Notes: generated by a model not told the origin, from the letters alone. A stretch of 26,534 bases of DNA from PALSA-1180 sp964624625 (GCA_964624625.1 CAZUXW010000041.1:1-26534), one strand, 5' to 3'; shown: positions 15,176 to 22,819, numbered from the stretch's first letter. A program made the numbers and translations.

Positions 15176-15190
15176 ACTAATTTTAGTCAA
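15163..15190 (-). promoter_or_regulatory. Sigma-70-type promoter of arsR
   Basis: On the minus strand, TTGACT (15185-15190) and TATAAA (15163-15168) are separated by 16 bases, about 20 bases before the arsR ATG. The -10 box is enclosed by the operator arms. Confidence 0.7.
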
Positions 15191-15320
15191 TTGCTTTTTT
15201 GCACCCGAGGCCATTAAGTCGAAAATCAAAGATCACTTCGGAAATAGGTGCCGGGTAAAATTATCCATTTTTCTTCGAACAATCCAGCCCTAGCCTTGGA
15301 CAGGTTACGGATTAAGGTTT

Positions 15321-15488
15321 CTAGACGAGCATCGCTTTTATGTACATGGAGATTGCTCCGACAATCCAGTCGGCGAAAAATATAGCGACTGGCTTGGCTT
15401 GTTCTTTACCGCCCTTGAGCCAAAATAAGCCGAGAACGACGGCCATAACGATGGCTACGGCGATCCCCCAACTTACGAATTTATTCAT
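15321..15488 (-). CDS. Small single-pass membrane protein (55 residues)
   Basis: An ATG at 15488 with GGAG eight bases upstream opens a 55-codon frame ending in TAG. The product has a membrane helix (about 5-24, VSWGIAVAIVMAVVLGLFWL), a charged turn GGKEQAK and an amphipathic second helix (FFADWIVGAISMYIKAMLV) to the end. I do not recognise a family. It lies between the DedA-family gene and arsR. Coding is supported by the start signal and the clean helix-turn-helix hydrophobicity. Confidence 0.65.
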   Translation of the reverse strand: MNKFVSWGIAVAIVMAVVLGLFWLKGGKEQAKPVAIFFADWIVGAISMYIKAMLV

Positions 15489-15539
15489 AATGTAATCTCC
15501 ATTTTTTGGCCACGACGGTTCCCCGCCGTGATCAATCCG

Positions 15540-15630
15540 TTACACATCCAGCGAATCGCGACGGATACAAGACGGTATGAAAAGGAGCAACGCAAATCCA
15601 AAGCAAAACCATTTTTTTCTTATTTTTCAT
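15540..15630 (-). other. Possible small lipoprotein-like gene interrupted by a homopolymer shift
   Basis: An ATG at 15628-15630 overlaps the DedA-family stop and begins MKNKK, then reaches a run of seven A. Read as written, the frame gives a 32-residue peptide ending at about 15532. If one A is removed, the frame becomes a short hydrophobic segment (FGFALLLFIPSC) and ends IRRDSLDV at a TAA at 15540, which looks like a lipoprotein signal with an IPSC lipobox-like site. No ribosome binding site is clear. This may be a decayed gene, a sequencing error or chance. Confidence 0.25.
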
Positions 15631-16249
15631 TTTGTTTATTTAAAAAAATCTTGGTCCAAAGTCTATAAATGAAATGCCTGAAAATCACGGCTAGAACCAT
15701 CAGCACAATCCCCTGGAGAATCAAATAAATCGAAGAAGGGCCGAGCCAGGCTTCAAGAAATGCCCATTGTTTCCCAAAATAATAGCCCAACAGGATATAA
15801 AGAGCGGTGTAAATTGACGACCCCGTGAGATTGTAAAAAAGGAAGACTCTCCATCGCATTTTCGCCACACCGGCCAAAACATTGGGTATAAGGGGAGGAA
15901 GCAGGGCGATAAACCGCGCGATAAAAACGGTCCTAGGACCATAGCGTTTAAAAAATCGATCCATCCACTCGAACTTTTTAGCCGTGAGATGCAGCCAGTG
16001 GATTTCTTTTAAACGGGCGTGACCCAACCACCTTCCCAACCAAAATGCGCTTTCCCCCCCTAGAAAACAAGCTGTTATTCCAGCGGCTATTGATCCCCAA
16101 AGCGGAATCCCCTCTCTCCCTAAAATAAATCCCGCGCCAAATAGAATAGGTTCTCCCGGAAAAGGAAACCCGATGCTGTTCACATAGGTTATGATGAAAA
16201 CGATCGCGTTTCCATAATGCTGAAATAAGGGATTCAGCCAGTTGCTCAT
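15620..16249 (-). CDS. DedA/VTT-domain membrane protein
   Basis: The 209-residue protein has the DedA (SNARE-associated/VTT) layout. A re-entrant motif NSIGFPFPGEPILFGAGFIL (24-43) is followed by a membrane segment, a basic loop (KKFEWMDRFFKRYGPRTVFI), the second re-entrant motif RFIALLPPLIPNVLAG and two C-terminal helices. The conserved Glu after FPFPG and the Arg of the RFI motif are present. DedA proteins are thought to flip or transport lipids such as undecaprenyl phosphate or phospholipids and to support membrane potential and stress tolerance. The ribosome binding site before the ATG is weak. A hydrophilic tail (NKQNEK) ends the protein. Confidence 0.9.
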   Translation of the reverse strand: MSNWLNPLFQHYGNAIVFIITYVNSIGFPFPGEPILFGAGFILGREGIPLWGSIAAGITACFLGGESAFWLGRWLGHARLKEIHWLHLTAKKFEWMDRFFKRYGPRTVFIARFIALLPPLIPNVLAGVAKMRWRVFLFYNLTGSSIYTALYILLGYYFGKQWAFLEAWLGPSSIYLILQGIVLMVLAVIFRHFIYRLWTKIFLNKQNEK

Positions 16250-16338
16250 CTTCTTGACTCTTTCTCGGTCATCAGCCGCATGCTCACTTTAAACGGATTA
16301 CAAAAATGGGATTAAGCCAACATTATCCATTTCGTTTT

Positions 16339-16366
16339 GTCCAACGTGGGTCCCTGTAGTGGCCAA
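16339..16366. repeat. Short hairpin motif, copy 2
   Basis: GTCCAACGTGGGTCCCTGTA, followed by GTGGCCAA, matches copy 1 at 13842-13870. It lies in the 234-base gap between dnaJ and the DedA-family gene, which holds nothing else I recognise. Both copies are inside the candidate island. Confidence 0.45.
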
Positions 16367-16483
16367 TCTTTAGTTGCCCAAATAGTCCGGTTTCCGCAAA
16401 AAGGATTAAAATTTCAGAGAATGTTAATAAATATTCAAAAAAATAGATCAGAGGCTGCTTTGGAAAGCCGGGAGGGGTTCCAT

Positions 16484-17644
16484 TTATTTTTTGCGATAAG
16501 GATAGGCTTTCATCCTGTTCATAAAAGCAGTGATGGGGGGTGTATTGTTTTCGGTCGAAATAGCTCTAAATTCCTCCAGCTTTTGTCTCTGTTCAGTGGT
16601 TAGGTTCGTCGAGACCACCACTAAAACCTTTATAAATAAATGACCCACTCCCGGTTTTCGGGGATTCCTTAGCCCCTTATCTTTCAAACGAAAGGTTAGG
16701 CCGGATTGGGTTCCAGCAGGGATCTTCATTTTGACCGGGCCGTCTAAAGTAGGAATCTCTATTTCAGCGCCTAATGCGGCCTGGACAAAATTAACAGGAA
16801 CCTCACACCGAAGATCTATCCCATCTTTTATAAAAAATTCATCCTGCTTAACATTCAAATAGACATATAAATCCCCGGCCGAACCACCGTTAAGTCCCGC
16901 TGCACCCTCCCCGCGAAACCTTAGGCGAGAGCCATCATCCGCTCCAGCGGGAACTTTAACTGAAAGTAAACGGTCTTTTTCTAGGCGTCCATGCCCCTGA
17001 CAAGTCGGGCAAGGGGATCCGGGTATTTCCCCTTTTCCATTGCAATTGGAACAAGTTCGGGCAAAGGTAAAAAAACCCTGGGATTCGTGTATCTGGCCCG
17101 TTCCGTGACAAGTCGGGCAAACCACGCGGCCAGAACCAGCCACCGCTCCCGAACCATGGCAAATCTCACATGTCGCGAGCTTTCGAATCTTGACTTCACG
17201 TGTTGTCCCGAAGGCCGCCTCCTCAAAAGACACTTCTAAATCAAAACGAAGGTCTTCTCCATCCTGGGCTCGGCTTGGGATGGGGCCTGAACGGTTTCCC
17301 TCCCGTCCTCCAAAATATTGATTGAAAACATCTCCATAATCAGCTTCATCCCCCGAATCGTTTCCGGGGTCTTGTGAACGAAATCCTCCGGTGTGACCGC
17401 CGGAAAATCCGCCAGCACCGACACCGGCATGCCCAAATTGGTCATATTCCGATTTCTTTTTGGGATCGGATAGAACCCCATAGGCCTCATTGATCTCCTT
17501 GAACTTCTCCTCGGCGCTTTTGTTGTTAGGATTGACGTCGGGGTGATATTTTTTCGCGAGGTTTCGGAACGCATCCTTGATGACCTTCTCATCGGCGGAG
17601 CGGGAAATGCCCAATAATTCATAATAATCTTTTTTAAGAGCCAT
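16484..17644 (-). CDS. dnaJ: Chaperone DnaJ (type I Hsp40)
   Basis: The 386-residue protein has all DnaJ parts in order. The J-domain (1-70) carries H34-P35-D36, which stimulates DnaK ATPase. A Gly/Phe-rich linker (about 71-112) follows. The zinc-binding region (159-220) has four CxxCxGxG repeats: CEICHGSG, CPTCHGTG, CSNCNGKG and CPTCQGHG. The C-terminal substrate-binding domain reads VKVPAGADDGSRLRF and MKIPAGTQSGLTFRL. It lies 24 bases after the DUF2945 gene, and neither dnaK nor grpE is adjacent, so it may be an extra copy tied to the island rather than the housekeeping dnaJ. The ribosome binding site is weak (AAGAAAG), which fits coupling to the upstream gene. Confidence 0.95.
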   Translation of the reverse strand: MALKKDYYELLGISRSADEKVIKDAFRNLAKKYHPDVNPNNKSAEEKFKEINEAYGVLSDPKKKSEYDQFGHAGVGAGGFSGGHTGGFRSQDPGNDSGDEADYGDVFNQYFGGREGNRSGPIPSRAQDGEDLRFDLEVSFEEAAFGTTREVKIRKLATCEICHGSGAVAGSGRVVCPTCHGTGQIHESQGFFTFARTCSNCNGKGEIPGSPCPTCQGHGRLEKDRLLSVKVPAGADDGSRLRFRGEGAAGLNGGSAGDLYVYLNVKQDEFFIKDGIDLRCEVPVNFVQAALGAEIEIPTLDGPVKMKIPAGTQSGLTFRLKDKGLRNPRKPGVGHLFIKVLVVVSTNLTTEQRQKLEEFRAISTENNTPPITAFMNRMKAYPYRKK

Positions 17645-17668
17645 GATTTCTTTCTTCGTGATTCGACA

Positions 17669-17929
17669 TTAATTTTTCTTGATAGGCGTTTTCTTTTTGG
17701 GGATCGCCCCGTCATTTTCGCCAATCCATTTGAGTGCCGCGCCTTTGTGAAGGACCACCAGCCCAGTCTTGACGCGTTTAATGAAATATTGCGGATTATT
17801 TTTCGAGGCGAGAACCGTATAAGTTTTAAACTTCATGGGAGAGATGATTTTCTTCAGTATCTCCCCGCGGGCTCGAGCCCCTTCCGATTTCCACTCCACA
17901 TTATCCCCAACCTTAAATTCGTGTTTCAT
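17669..17929 (-). CDS. DUF2945 (HVA1/Tudor-like) protein
   Basis: The 86-residue protein matches the DUF2945 pattern: EFKVGDNVEWKSEGARARGE (4-23), then KFKTYTVLASKNNPQYFIKR (33-52), HKGAALKW and a lysine-rich tail (KKKTPIKKN). The fold is a small SH3/Tudor-like beta barrel; the molecular function is not established. The ATG has a strong AAGGAG site. It lies 37 bases after the ATPase gamma gene and directly before dnaJ, so it probably belongs to the same transcript. DUF2945 genes often occur among stress-response genes. Confidence 0.88.
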   Translation of the reverse strand: MKHEFKVGDNVEWKSEGARARGEILKKIISPMKFKTYTVLASKNNPQYFIKRVKTGLVVLHKGAALKWIGENDGAIPKKKTPIKKN

Positions 17930-17966
17930 CGCTTAATCTCCTTTTTATATTATTTTTTTCACTCAA

Positions 17967-18857
17967 TTACTTCATTTTTCCATTCAAAGCTTCAAAACCC
18001 GAGATGACATCGAAAAGTTCTTCATCTATACCGCTTTGGCGCAACCGATGGAAATTAACGTTGAGCTCTTCCAACAATTCGTCGATATTTTTATCCGCGC
18101 GTTGCATCGCTGCCAGGCGGCTGGCGTTCTCGCTGGCCAGGGATTCGGCACAGGCCCGAAAGAGTGAAACGAATAGGTATCCATTGAGGAAAGCCTTTAG
18201 GGTCTCGGCGCCGACGCCCAGGACTTCGGGTAGGTTTTCCGTCGGCCAAGGAAGGCCGGCAAGCTTACGTCTCCAGTTTTCATCCAGAGGCAGAAGTCGT
18301 TGGGTTACCGGCGTGTAAATGGCCCCTGATGTTGGGCGGTTGTAAAAAAGGTGGAGTTCGTTTATTTCCCCCTTGGCCCGGTGATCCCCACTCTCCAGAA
18401 GAACCTGTCCGACGAGGGGCGTGATGGCTTTGACTGAATTCGGCACCGCGAAAGTCCCCATCAACCGCAGTCCCGCCTCCTCCAACCGCGCGTGGACCCG
18501 ATCACCGACGGCCCATACCAGTTTTTTGCCCGGCAGAGCCGCCAGTGTCTTGACCGCGAAATCGGCCACCAGGTCATTAAACTGTCCCACCAGCCCCTGG
18601 TCTGAGCCAAATACCACCGCGCCAATGGCGCTATCGTTTTTTTTGTTTTTACTCTCAAGAGTAGACACTGGTCCGCTTTGCCGAAAGCAAACCCCCAATC
18701 CTAATTCCACGGCGTGATTGTAATCAGCCAGGGCACGTACGGAATTCTCATATTGGCCAATGCTTGACGCCGCGACAGCCTTCATGGTCCGAACCACTGA
18801 CTGGAGATCTCCGGCTCCGGCGATTTTTTTACGAAGGCTCGCGGTTGTGTTGCTCAT
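17967..18857 (-). CDS. atpG: N-type ATPase gamma subunit
   Basis: The 296-residue gamma subunit forms the central rotor shaft. The N-terminal helix ASLRKKIAGAGDLQSVVRTM (6-25) and the C-terminal helix with LASENASRLAAMQRADKNID are the coiled-coil parts that sit inside the alpha/beta hexamer; the middle has the Rossmann-like segment (GAVVFGSDQGLVGQFND). Its ATG shares ATGA with the alpha stop. It is the last gene of the N-ATPase order, in the expected place. Unlike alpha, beta, a and b, it has no P/K/E-rich tail and ends at GFEALNGKMK. Confidence 0.95.
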   Translation of the reverse strand: MSNTTASLRKKIAGAGDLQSVVRTMKAVAASSIGQYENSVRALADYNHAVELGLGVCFRQSGPVSTLESKNKKNDSAIGAVVFGSDQGLVGQFNDLVADFAVKTLAALPGKKLVWAVGDRVHARLEEAGLRLMGTFAVPNSVKAITPLVGQVLLESGDHRAKGEINELHLFYNRPTSGAIYTPVTQRLLPLDENWRRKLAGLPWPTENLPEVLGVGAETLKAFLNGYLFVSLFRACAESLASENASRLAAMQRADKNIDELLEELNVNFHRLRQSGIDEELFDVISGFEALNGKMK

Positions 18858-20674
18858 GACTTTTCCCCAGGTTCGGACTTTTCCTTATCTTCCCCTTGGG
18901 CCGGAGGTTCAACTTTAGGTTTTATATCCGCCTTGACATCCTTCTTGGACACAAGTGGCGGCCGGGTTTTGGCATCCGTTTTATCTTCTGATTTAGAATC
19001 GGGTTTTGGTTTTATTTCCGTTTTATTTTCCGGCTTGACGGCTGGCACCGAATTCGGCTTTTCCCCAGTCTCAGCTTCTGATTTGTCCCCGGTTTGGGAC
19101 TTGGTATTGGCCCCCAATTTATCTTCCAGTTTAGGTTGGAATGGGGCAAGCGTATCACGGGCGGTTTGGACAATCTTTTCCCGATCCTGGTCGCTCAACT
19201 TTTCAACCGACTCCAATCTCGCACGAACTTCCGCCGGAAGTTTCGCCGCAGCATTGATCAGGGCTTGCTCTGCGTCCGTCATAAGGTTTAAGGGGACCTC
19301 ATCGAAAAGTTTCCCGCTGAGGGCCAACAACACCGTAATTTGCGCCGGCACCGACACCGGGGCGTTTTCCTGCTGTTTCAGGCAGGCCCTTATCCTTTGT
19401 CCATGGTCGATTGTTTTGCGGGTGTTTTCATCCAGTCGGGCGCCGAACCTGGAAAAAGTCTCAAGTTCCTCAAACTGTGCGTAAGCCAGCTTCAGGTCCC
19501 CGGCCACGGCCCGGTAGGCCGCGCGTTGGGCCTTGCCGCCGACGCGGGAAACGGATTTTCCGACATCCACCGCAGGCAGTATCCCCAATTCGAACAATGA
19601 GGGCGAAAGATAGATTTGTCCATCCGTAATCGAAATAAGGTTGGTGGGAATATAGGCGGAAATATCCTGCGCTTGGGTCTCGATAATAGGAAGGGCCGTC
19701 AGCGAACCGCCTCCGAGTTCCGTGCGCAAATGCGTTGCTCGTTCAAGCATCCGCGAGTGGATATAAAAGATGTCACCTGGAAAGGCCTCTCGGCCTGGCG
19801 GACGGTTCAACAGGAGGGAGAGTTCGCGGTAGGCCCGCGCGTGATGGGTGAGATCGTCGTAAACGATCAGAACATCCCGGCCCGCTTCCATAAAAAATTC
19901 AGCGATGGTGGTGGCGGCGTAAGGGGCAACATAAGCAAGACCGGGCGGGTCATTTCCCTCAGTCACGACCACGACGGTGTAATCCATCGCGCCCTTTTCC
20001 CGCAAAGTCGCGACGGCCTTCGCAACGGCGGAGGCGCGCTGTCCGATGAAACAATAAACACAAACCACATTCTGATCCTGCTGGTTGAGGATGGTGTCGA
20101 TGGCAATGGCGGTCTTCCCCGTCCGGCGGTCGCCCAAGATCAATTCCCTCTGGCCCCGACCGACGGGAATAAGCGCGTCGATGACCTTGAGCCCGGTCTG
20201 AAGAGGGACGGTCACCGGCGCGCGGTCCATGATGTGGGCCGCAGGCCGTTCGACAGGAAGGCGCCCGCTGGAGGCCACCGGCCCACCTTCATCGAGGGGG
20301 CGTCCAAGCGGATCCATTACCCGGCCCAACAAACCCTCCCCCACGCCCACATCCATAACCCGGCCCGTTCGGCGGACTTCATCCCCCGCCCGCAAATGCC
20401 AATAATCGCCGAGCAGGACCACGCCGATTTCTTCCTCATCCACATTAAACGCGATACCGAGCACATCGCCCGGAAACTCGATTAATTCCTCAAAGCCCAC
20501 CCCCGGGAGGCCCGAAACCTTGGCGATACCGGTGCCCACTCGGGTGATGATCCCCACTTCCCTTGGCTTCAATTGGGGCTTCGCGCCTTCCAAAGCTTGG
20601 TGAATAGCCGTAAAAGCGCTGTCAAAAACATCTTGAAGCACTTGGGTTTTAACTGGTGCTGGTTCCTGGTTCAC
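18854..20674 (-). CDS. atpA: N-type ATPase alpha subunit with long charged C-terminal tail
   Basis: The 606-residue protein is an F-type alpha subunit. It has Walker A GDRRTGKTA, the IGQRASAVAKA region, a Walker B-like LIVYDDLTHHA, and SRVGGKAQR with the arginine finger that reaches the beta catalytic site. The canonical protein ends near residue 523. An extra 83 residues (524-606) are almost only K, E, P, D, S and T, with motifs such as KPENKTEIKPKPDSKSEDK, and are probably disordered. Such a tail is not part of standard alpha. The start is a GTG that shares GTGA with the b-subunit stop, and no clear ribosome binding site precedes it, so translation is probably coupled. Confidence 0.95.
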   Translation of the reverse strand: MNQEPAPVKTQVLQDVFDSAFTAIHQALEGAKPQLKPREVGIITRVGTGIAKVSGLPGVGFEELIEFPGDVLGIAFNVDEEEIGVVLLGDYWHLRAGDEVRRTGRVMDVGVGEGLLGRVMDPLGRPLDEGGPVASSGRLPVERPAAHIMDRAPVTVPLQTGLKVIDALIPVGRGQRELILGDRRTGKTAIAIDTILNQQDQNVVCVYCFIGQRASAVAKAVATLREKGAMDYTVVVVTEGNDPPGLAYVAPYAATTIAEFFMEAGRDVLIVYDDLTHHARAYRELSLLLNRPPGREAFPGDIFYIHSRMLERATHLRTELGGGSLTALPIIETQAQDISAYIPTNLISITDGQIYLSPSLFELGILPAVDVGKSVSRVGGKAQRAAYRAVAGDLKLAYAQFEELETFSRFGARLDENTRKTIDHGQRIRACLKQQENAPVSVPAQITVLLALSGKLFDEVPLNLMTDAEQALINAAAKLPAEVRARLESVEKLSDQDREKIVQTARDTLAPFQPKLEDKLGANTKSQTGDKSEAETGEKPNSVPAVKPENKTEIKPKPDSKSEDKTDAKTRPPLVSKKDVKADIKPKVEPPAQGEDKEKSEPGEKS

Positions 20675-21711
20675 GAATTTATCTTTTCAGGCTGAGGTTC
20701 CACTTTGGCTTCCGGCTTAGGTTTGGCTTTGGCTTTGGCTTCAGGCTTAGGCTCGGCTTTGGCTTCCGGCTGAGGCTCAGCCTTGGCCTCAGGCTTAGGT
20801 TCGGTTTTGCGGCCCCTCTTTCGAATCTCATCCTCGGCCTGGTTCCAGTCTTTCCCGGCTGAATCGTTTTTACGGCCATGCATTTCGTAAAGTTCGTAAG
20901 CCCGCTTGGCGATGCGCGGGGTTAAATCGGAAGATTCCTTAGCCGCGGTTTTATCCCGTTCCTTGAGAATGTCCTCGACGCCTTTTTCCATCGACGCGAG
21001 ATAATCCTCGATGCTCCAGGCCACCTTTTGCCCGTTCGCGGTCAACTCAATCCCGTTGATGAGCTCCGGCGCCGTCTCGAATTGGAGGCGGACTTCGGCC
21101 GAAAAGCTCTCATTCAGGGCCTTTTGGACCGAGGCTCGTTGTTCCGGGGTAAGGTCGAAAACGCTCCGCACCAGCGCGGGGTTTGGACCCGACTTCAAGG
21201 CCCCGGCTAGGTCCGTTTTCGCCTGGCCCTCCATCGCCCGCAAGCGGCGGGTGAATAGATCCACCATCCGCTCCTCCAAACCCGCCCCGGCGAGATCGGT
21301 CAGCGCCTTTCGCGCGATGGCGAACACTTCCTGGCCCGTCCTTCGCCGGATGACCTGGCGCAGGTTTTGTTCCTCGGCCTTCAGGGCTTCCTGGCGTTTA
21401 AAGCTTAAATCCTCGGCGGCCCTCCGTGCCTCCTCCAGGAGCCGCTGGCGTTCCGCCTGGGCCTCGGCGGCGGTCTTGGATAAAAGCGCGGAGCGGTCGC
21501 GGTCAAAGTCCTCGTTTTTGCGCTTAAACTCGTCGCCTTCCTTTTGCGCCTCGGACTTCTTCTTGTCGGCCTCCGCGAGTTCGGCGGCGATCCCCTTCTC
21601 TCGCTCATCGATGGCGTGAAGGATGGGCTTGTATAAAAAGCGCTTCATCAGCCACACCAGAATGAGGAAGTTGAGCGCCTGCGCGGCGACGGTAAACCAG
21701 TCGATGAGCAT
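20671..21711 (-). CDS. atpF: N-type ATPase b subunit fused to delta-like, DUF2934-like and PEAK-repeat regions
   Basis: The 346-residue protein has five parts. A membrane helix (about 5-22) is followed by the charged coiled coil of subunit b (about 30-125). Residues about 180-240 resemble the C-terminal part of subunit delta (VFDLTPEQRASVQKALNESF, then ELINGIELTANGQKVAWSIE); N-ATPase operons lack a separate delta gene. Residues 263-297 match DUF2934 (RIAKRAYELYEMHG, then DWNQAEDEI). Residues 301-346 are KPEAKAEP-type repeats. The first parts are expected for N-ATPases; the DUF2934 module and tail are not known to me in this subunit. The ATG at 21711 lies four bases after the c-subunit stop and is preferred over an upstream start that would overlap the c gene. 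Confidence 0.93.
   Translation of the reverse strand: MLIDWFTVAAQALNFLILVWLMKRFLYKPILHAIDEREKGIAAELAEADKKKSEAQKEGDEFKRKNEDFDRDRSALLSKTAAEAQAERQRLLEEARRAAEDLSFKRQEALKAEEQNLRQVIRRRTGQEVFAIARKALTDLAGAGLEERMVDLFTRRLRAMEGQAKTDLAGALKSGPNPALVRSVFDLTPEQRASVQKALNESFSAEVRLQFETAPELINGIELTANGQKVAWSIEDYLASMEKGVEDILKERDKTAAKESSDLTPRIAKRAYELYEMHGRKNDSAGKDWNQAEDEIRKRGRKTEPKPEAKAEPQPEAKAEPKPEAKAKAKPKPEAKVEPQPEKINS
20674..20811 (-). repeat. Coding tandem repeat (PEAK/EPKPEAKA) in subunit b
   Basis: Codons 301-346 of the b gene repeat units such as EPKPEAKA, EPQPEAKA and KPKPEAKV. The DNA repeats GGCTT-CGGCTTAGG-like blocks on the plus strand, so the tract can expand or contract by slippage. Confidence 0.8.
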
Positions 21712-21715
21712 GGGC

Positions 21716-21997
21716 TTACTTTCCCGCCACTTGGGCGATGGCGTGGTTCCAGAAGGGGTTGGCAAAGATGAGAATCATTGAGACCACGAAACAATAAATG
21801 GCGGTGGACTCGATCATCGCCAGTCCCACAAAAAGGGTCCGGGTAATCGTGGCGGAGGCGTCCGGTTGCTGGGCTAACGAAGTCAAAGCCGTCGCGACCG
21901 CCCTTCCTTCCGCTAGAGCGGGACCCATCGTCCCGAAACCGGTGGTAATACCCGCGATGACAATCGATGCCACGGCGATAATCGTTAAGCTATCCAT
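21716..21997 (-). CDS. atpE: N-type ATPase c subunit (rotor ring)
   Basis: The 93-residue hairpin has two membrane helices. The ion-binding glutamate is E63 in helix 2 (MIESTAIY, with S64 and T65). Helix 1 has a second carboxylate, E30, in GPALAEGRA, at the place where sodium-type F-ATPases often have Gln. The ES-T-x-Y set is shared with sodium-binding rings, but a structurally studied N-type ring from Burkholderia was reported to be proton specific, so the ion cannot be fixed from sequence. AAAGGAGA lies before the ATG. The gene stands 39 bases from the a-subunit stop, the largest gap within the operon, which may raise c translation. Confidence 0.96.
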   Translation of the reverse strand: MDSLTIIAVASIVIAGITTGFGTMGPALAEGRAVATALTSLAQQPDASATITRTLFVGLAMIESTAIYCFVVSMILIFANPFWNHAIAQVAGK

Positions 21998-22036
21998 AAA
22001 ATCTCCTTTAATTTTCTTTTTTATTTCTTCAATCGT

Positions 22037-22819
22037 TCAGGCCGGTTCAAATTTTGGCGCGGCCTCCTTTTTGTCATCAGGGTTGGGTTGGGATTCAACC
22101 TCGGACTTTGGCGGACCATTGACCTCCGGCTTGGACACCGTTTCAGGCTTGGGTTTTCGAACCCTTGTGGCGGCCGCGATATAAACCCCTGCCAGAATGC
22201 TGAAGATATAGGCCTGAACCATGCCCGTCAGCAGGCCGAGAACCATCATGATAATAGGGAAGATGAAAGGTGTGATCGTGAGCAGGATCGCGATGATCAT
22301 CGCCCCGCTCATCATGTTGCCGAACAAACGGACTGCCAGGGCAAGGGTGCGTGAAAGTTCGCTGATGATGTTAAAGGGCAGCATGATGAAGGTGGGCTTC
22401 ATATAGGACTTGAGGTAATCCCCCAAACCTTGTTCCTCGATGCCAAAGAATGGTACTGCCACAAACACACACAGCGCTAGCGCGGCCGTGGTCGAAAGCG
22501 AACTGGTGGGAGGCTCGTAGCCGGGAATAACGGCACAAAGGCTGGCCGTTGCGACGAAAAGGAAAAGAGTTCCAAGAAAACCGATATATTTCTCGGGCCG
22601 ACTTAATCCCACCTCTTTAATTTGTTTCTCGATACTGGTGACGACGATTTCCAGCAGGTTCTGCCATCGTGAACGGTCCGGCCCCGTTGAAAGCTTATGG
22701 GTTAGGATTTTAGAGCCGGCTGTCAGGACGAGCATGAGCCCCCACGTAAACACAATAGTGCCATTGAGTTTAAAAAATCCATTTTGCCAGAAGATCATCT
22801 CATCGGGAGTAAGGCGCAT
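22037..22819 (-). CDS. atpB: N-type ATPase a subunit with charged C-terminal tail
   Basis: The 260-residue stator channel protein has five or six membrane helices. It includes the conserved block SELSRTLALAVRLFGNMMSG (153-172) with the essential Arg R164, which faces the c-ring, and the closing helix LTGMVQAYIFSILAGVYIA. After residue 219 a 41-residue tail of K, P, E and D follows (RKPKPETVSKPEVNG, later PDDKKEAAPKFEPA). The ATG at 22819 has AGGAGG seven bases upstream, so I prefer it to a GTG 14 codons earlier. It overlaps the end of atpR by 20 bases. Confidence 0.95.
   Translation of the reverse strand: MRLTPDEMIFWQNGFFKLNGTIVFTWGLMLVLTAGSKILTHKLSTGPDRSRWQNLLEIVVTSIEKQIKEVGLSRPEKYIGFLGTLFLFVATASLCAVIPGYEPPTSSLSTTAALALCVFVAVPFFGIEEQGLGDYLKSYMKPTFIMLPFNIISELSRTLALAVRLFGNMMSGAMIIAILLTITPFIFPIIMMVLGLLTGMVQAYIFSILAGVYIAAATRVRKPKPETVSKPEVNGPPKSEVESQPNPDDKKEAAPKFEPA

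Noticed and set aside
15511..15530. CACGACGG-TTCC-CCGCCGTG hairpin upstream of the 55-residue gene
   Set aside because: The stem is good apart from one mismatch, but there is no T run on either strand, and it may be chance or part of a leader; a function cannot be supported.
16446..16470. Possible terminator after dnaJ
   Set aside because: GGCTTT/AAAGCC leaves a two-base loop or needs a bulge, and the T run is nine bases away from the stem.
19616..20485. A 289-codon plus-strand frame inside atpA
   Set aside because: It is antisense to the conserved nucleotide-binding core of the alpha subunit and has no motif or start signal.
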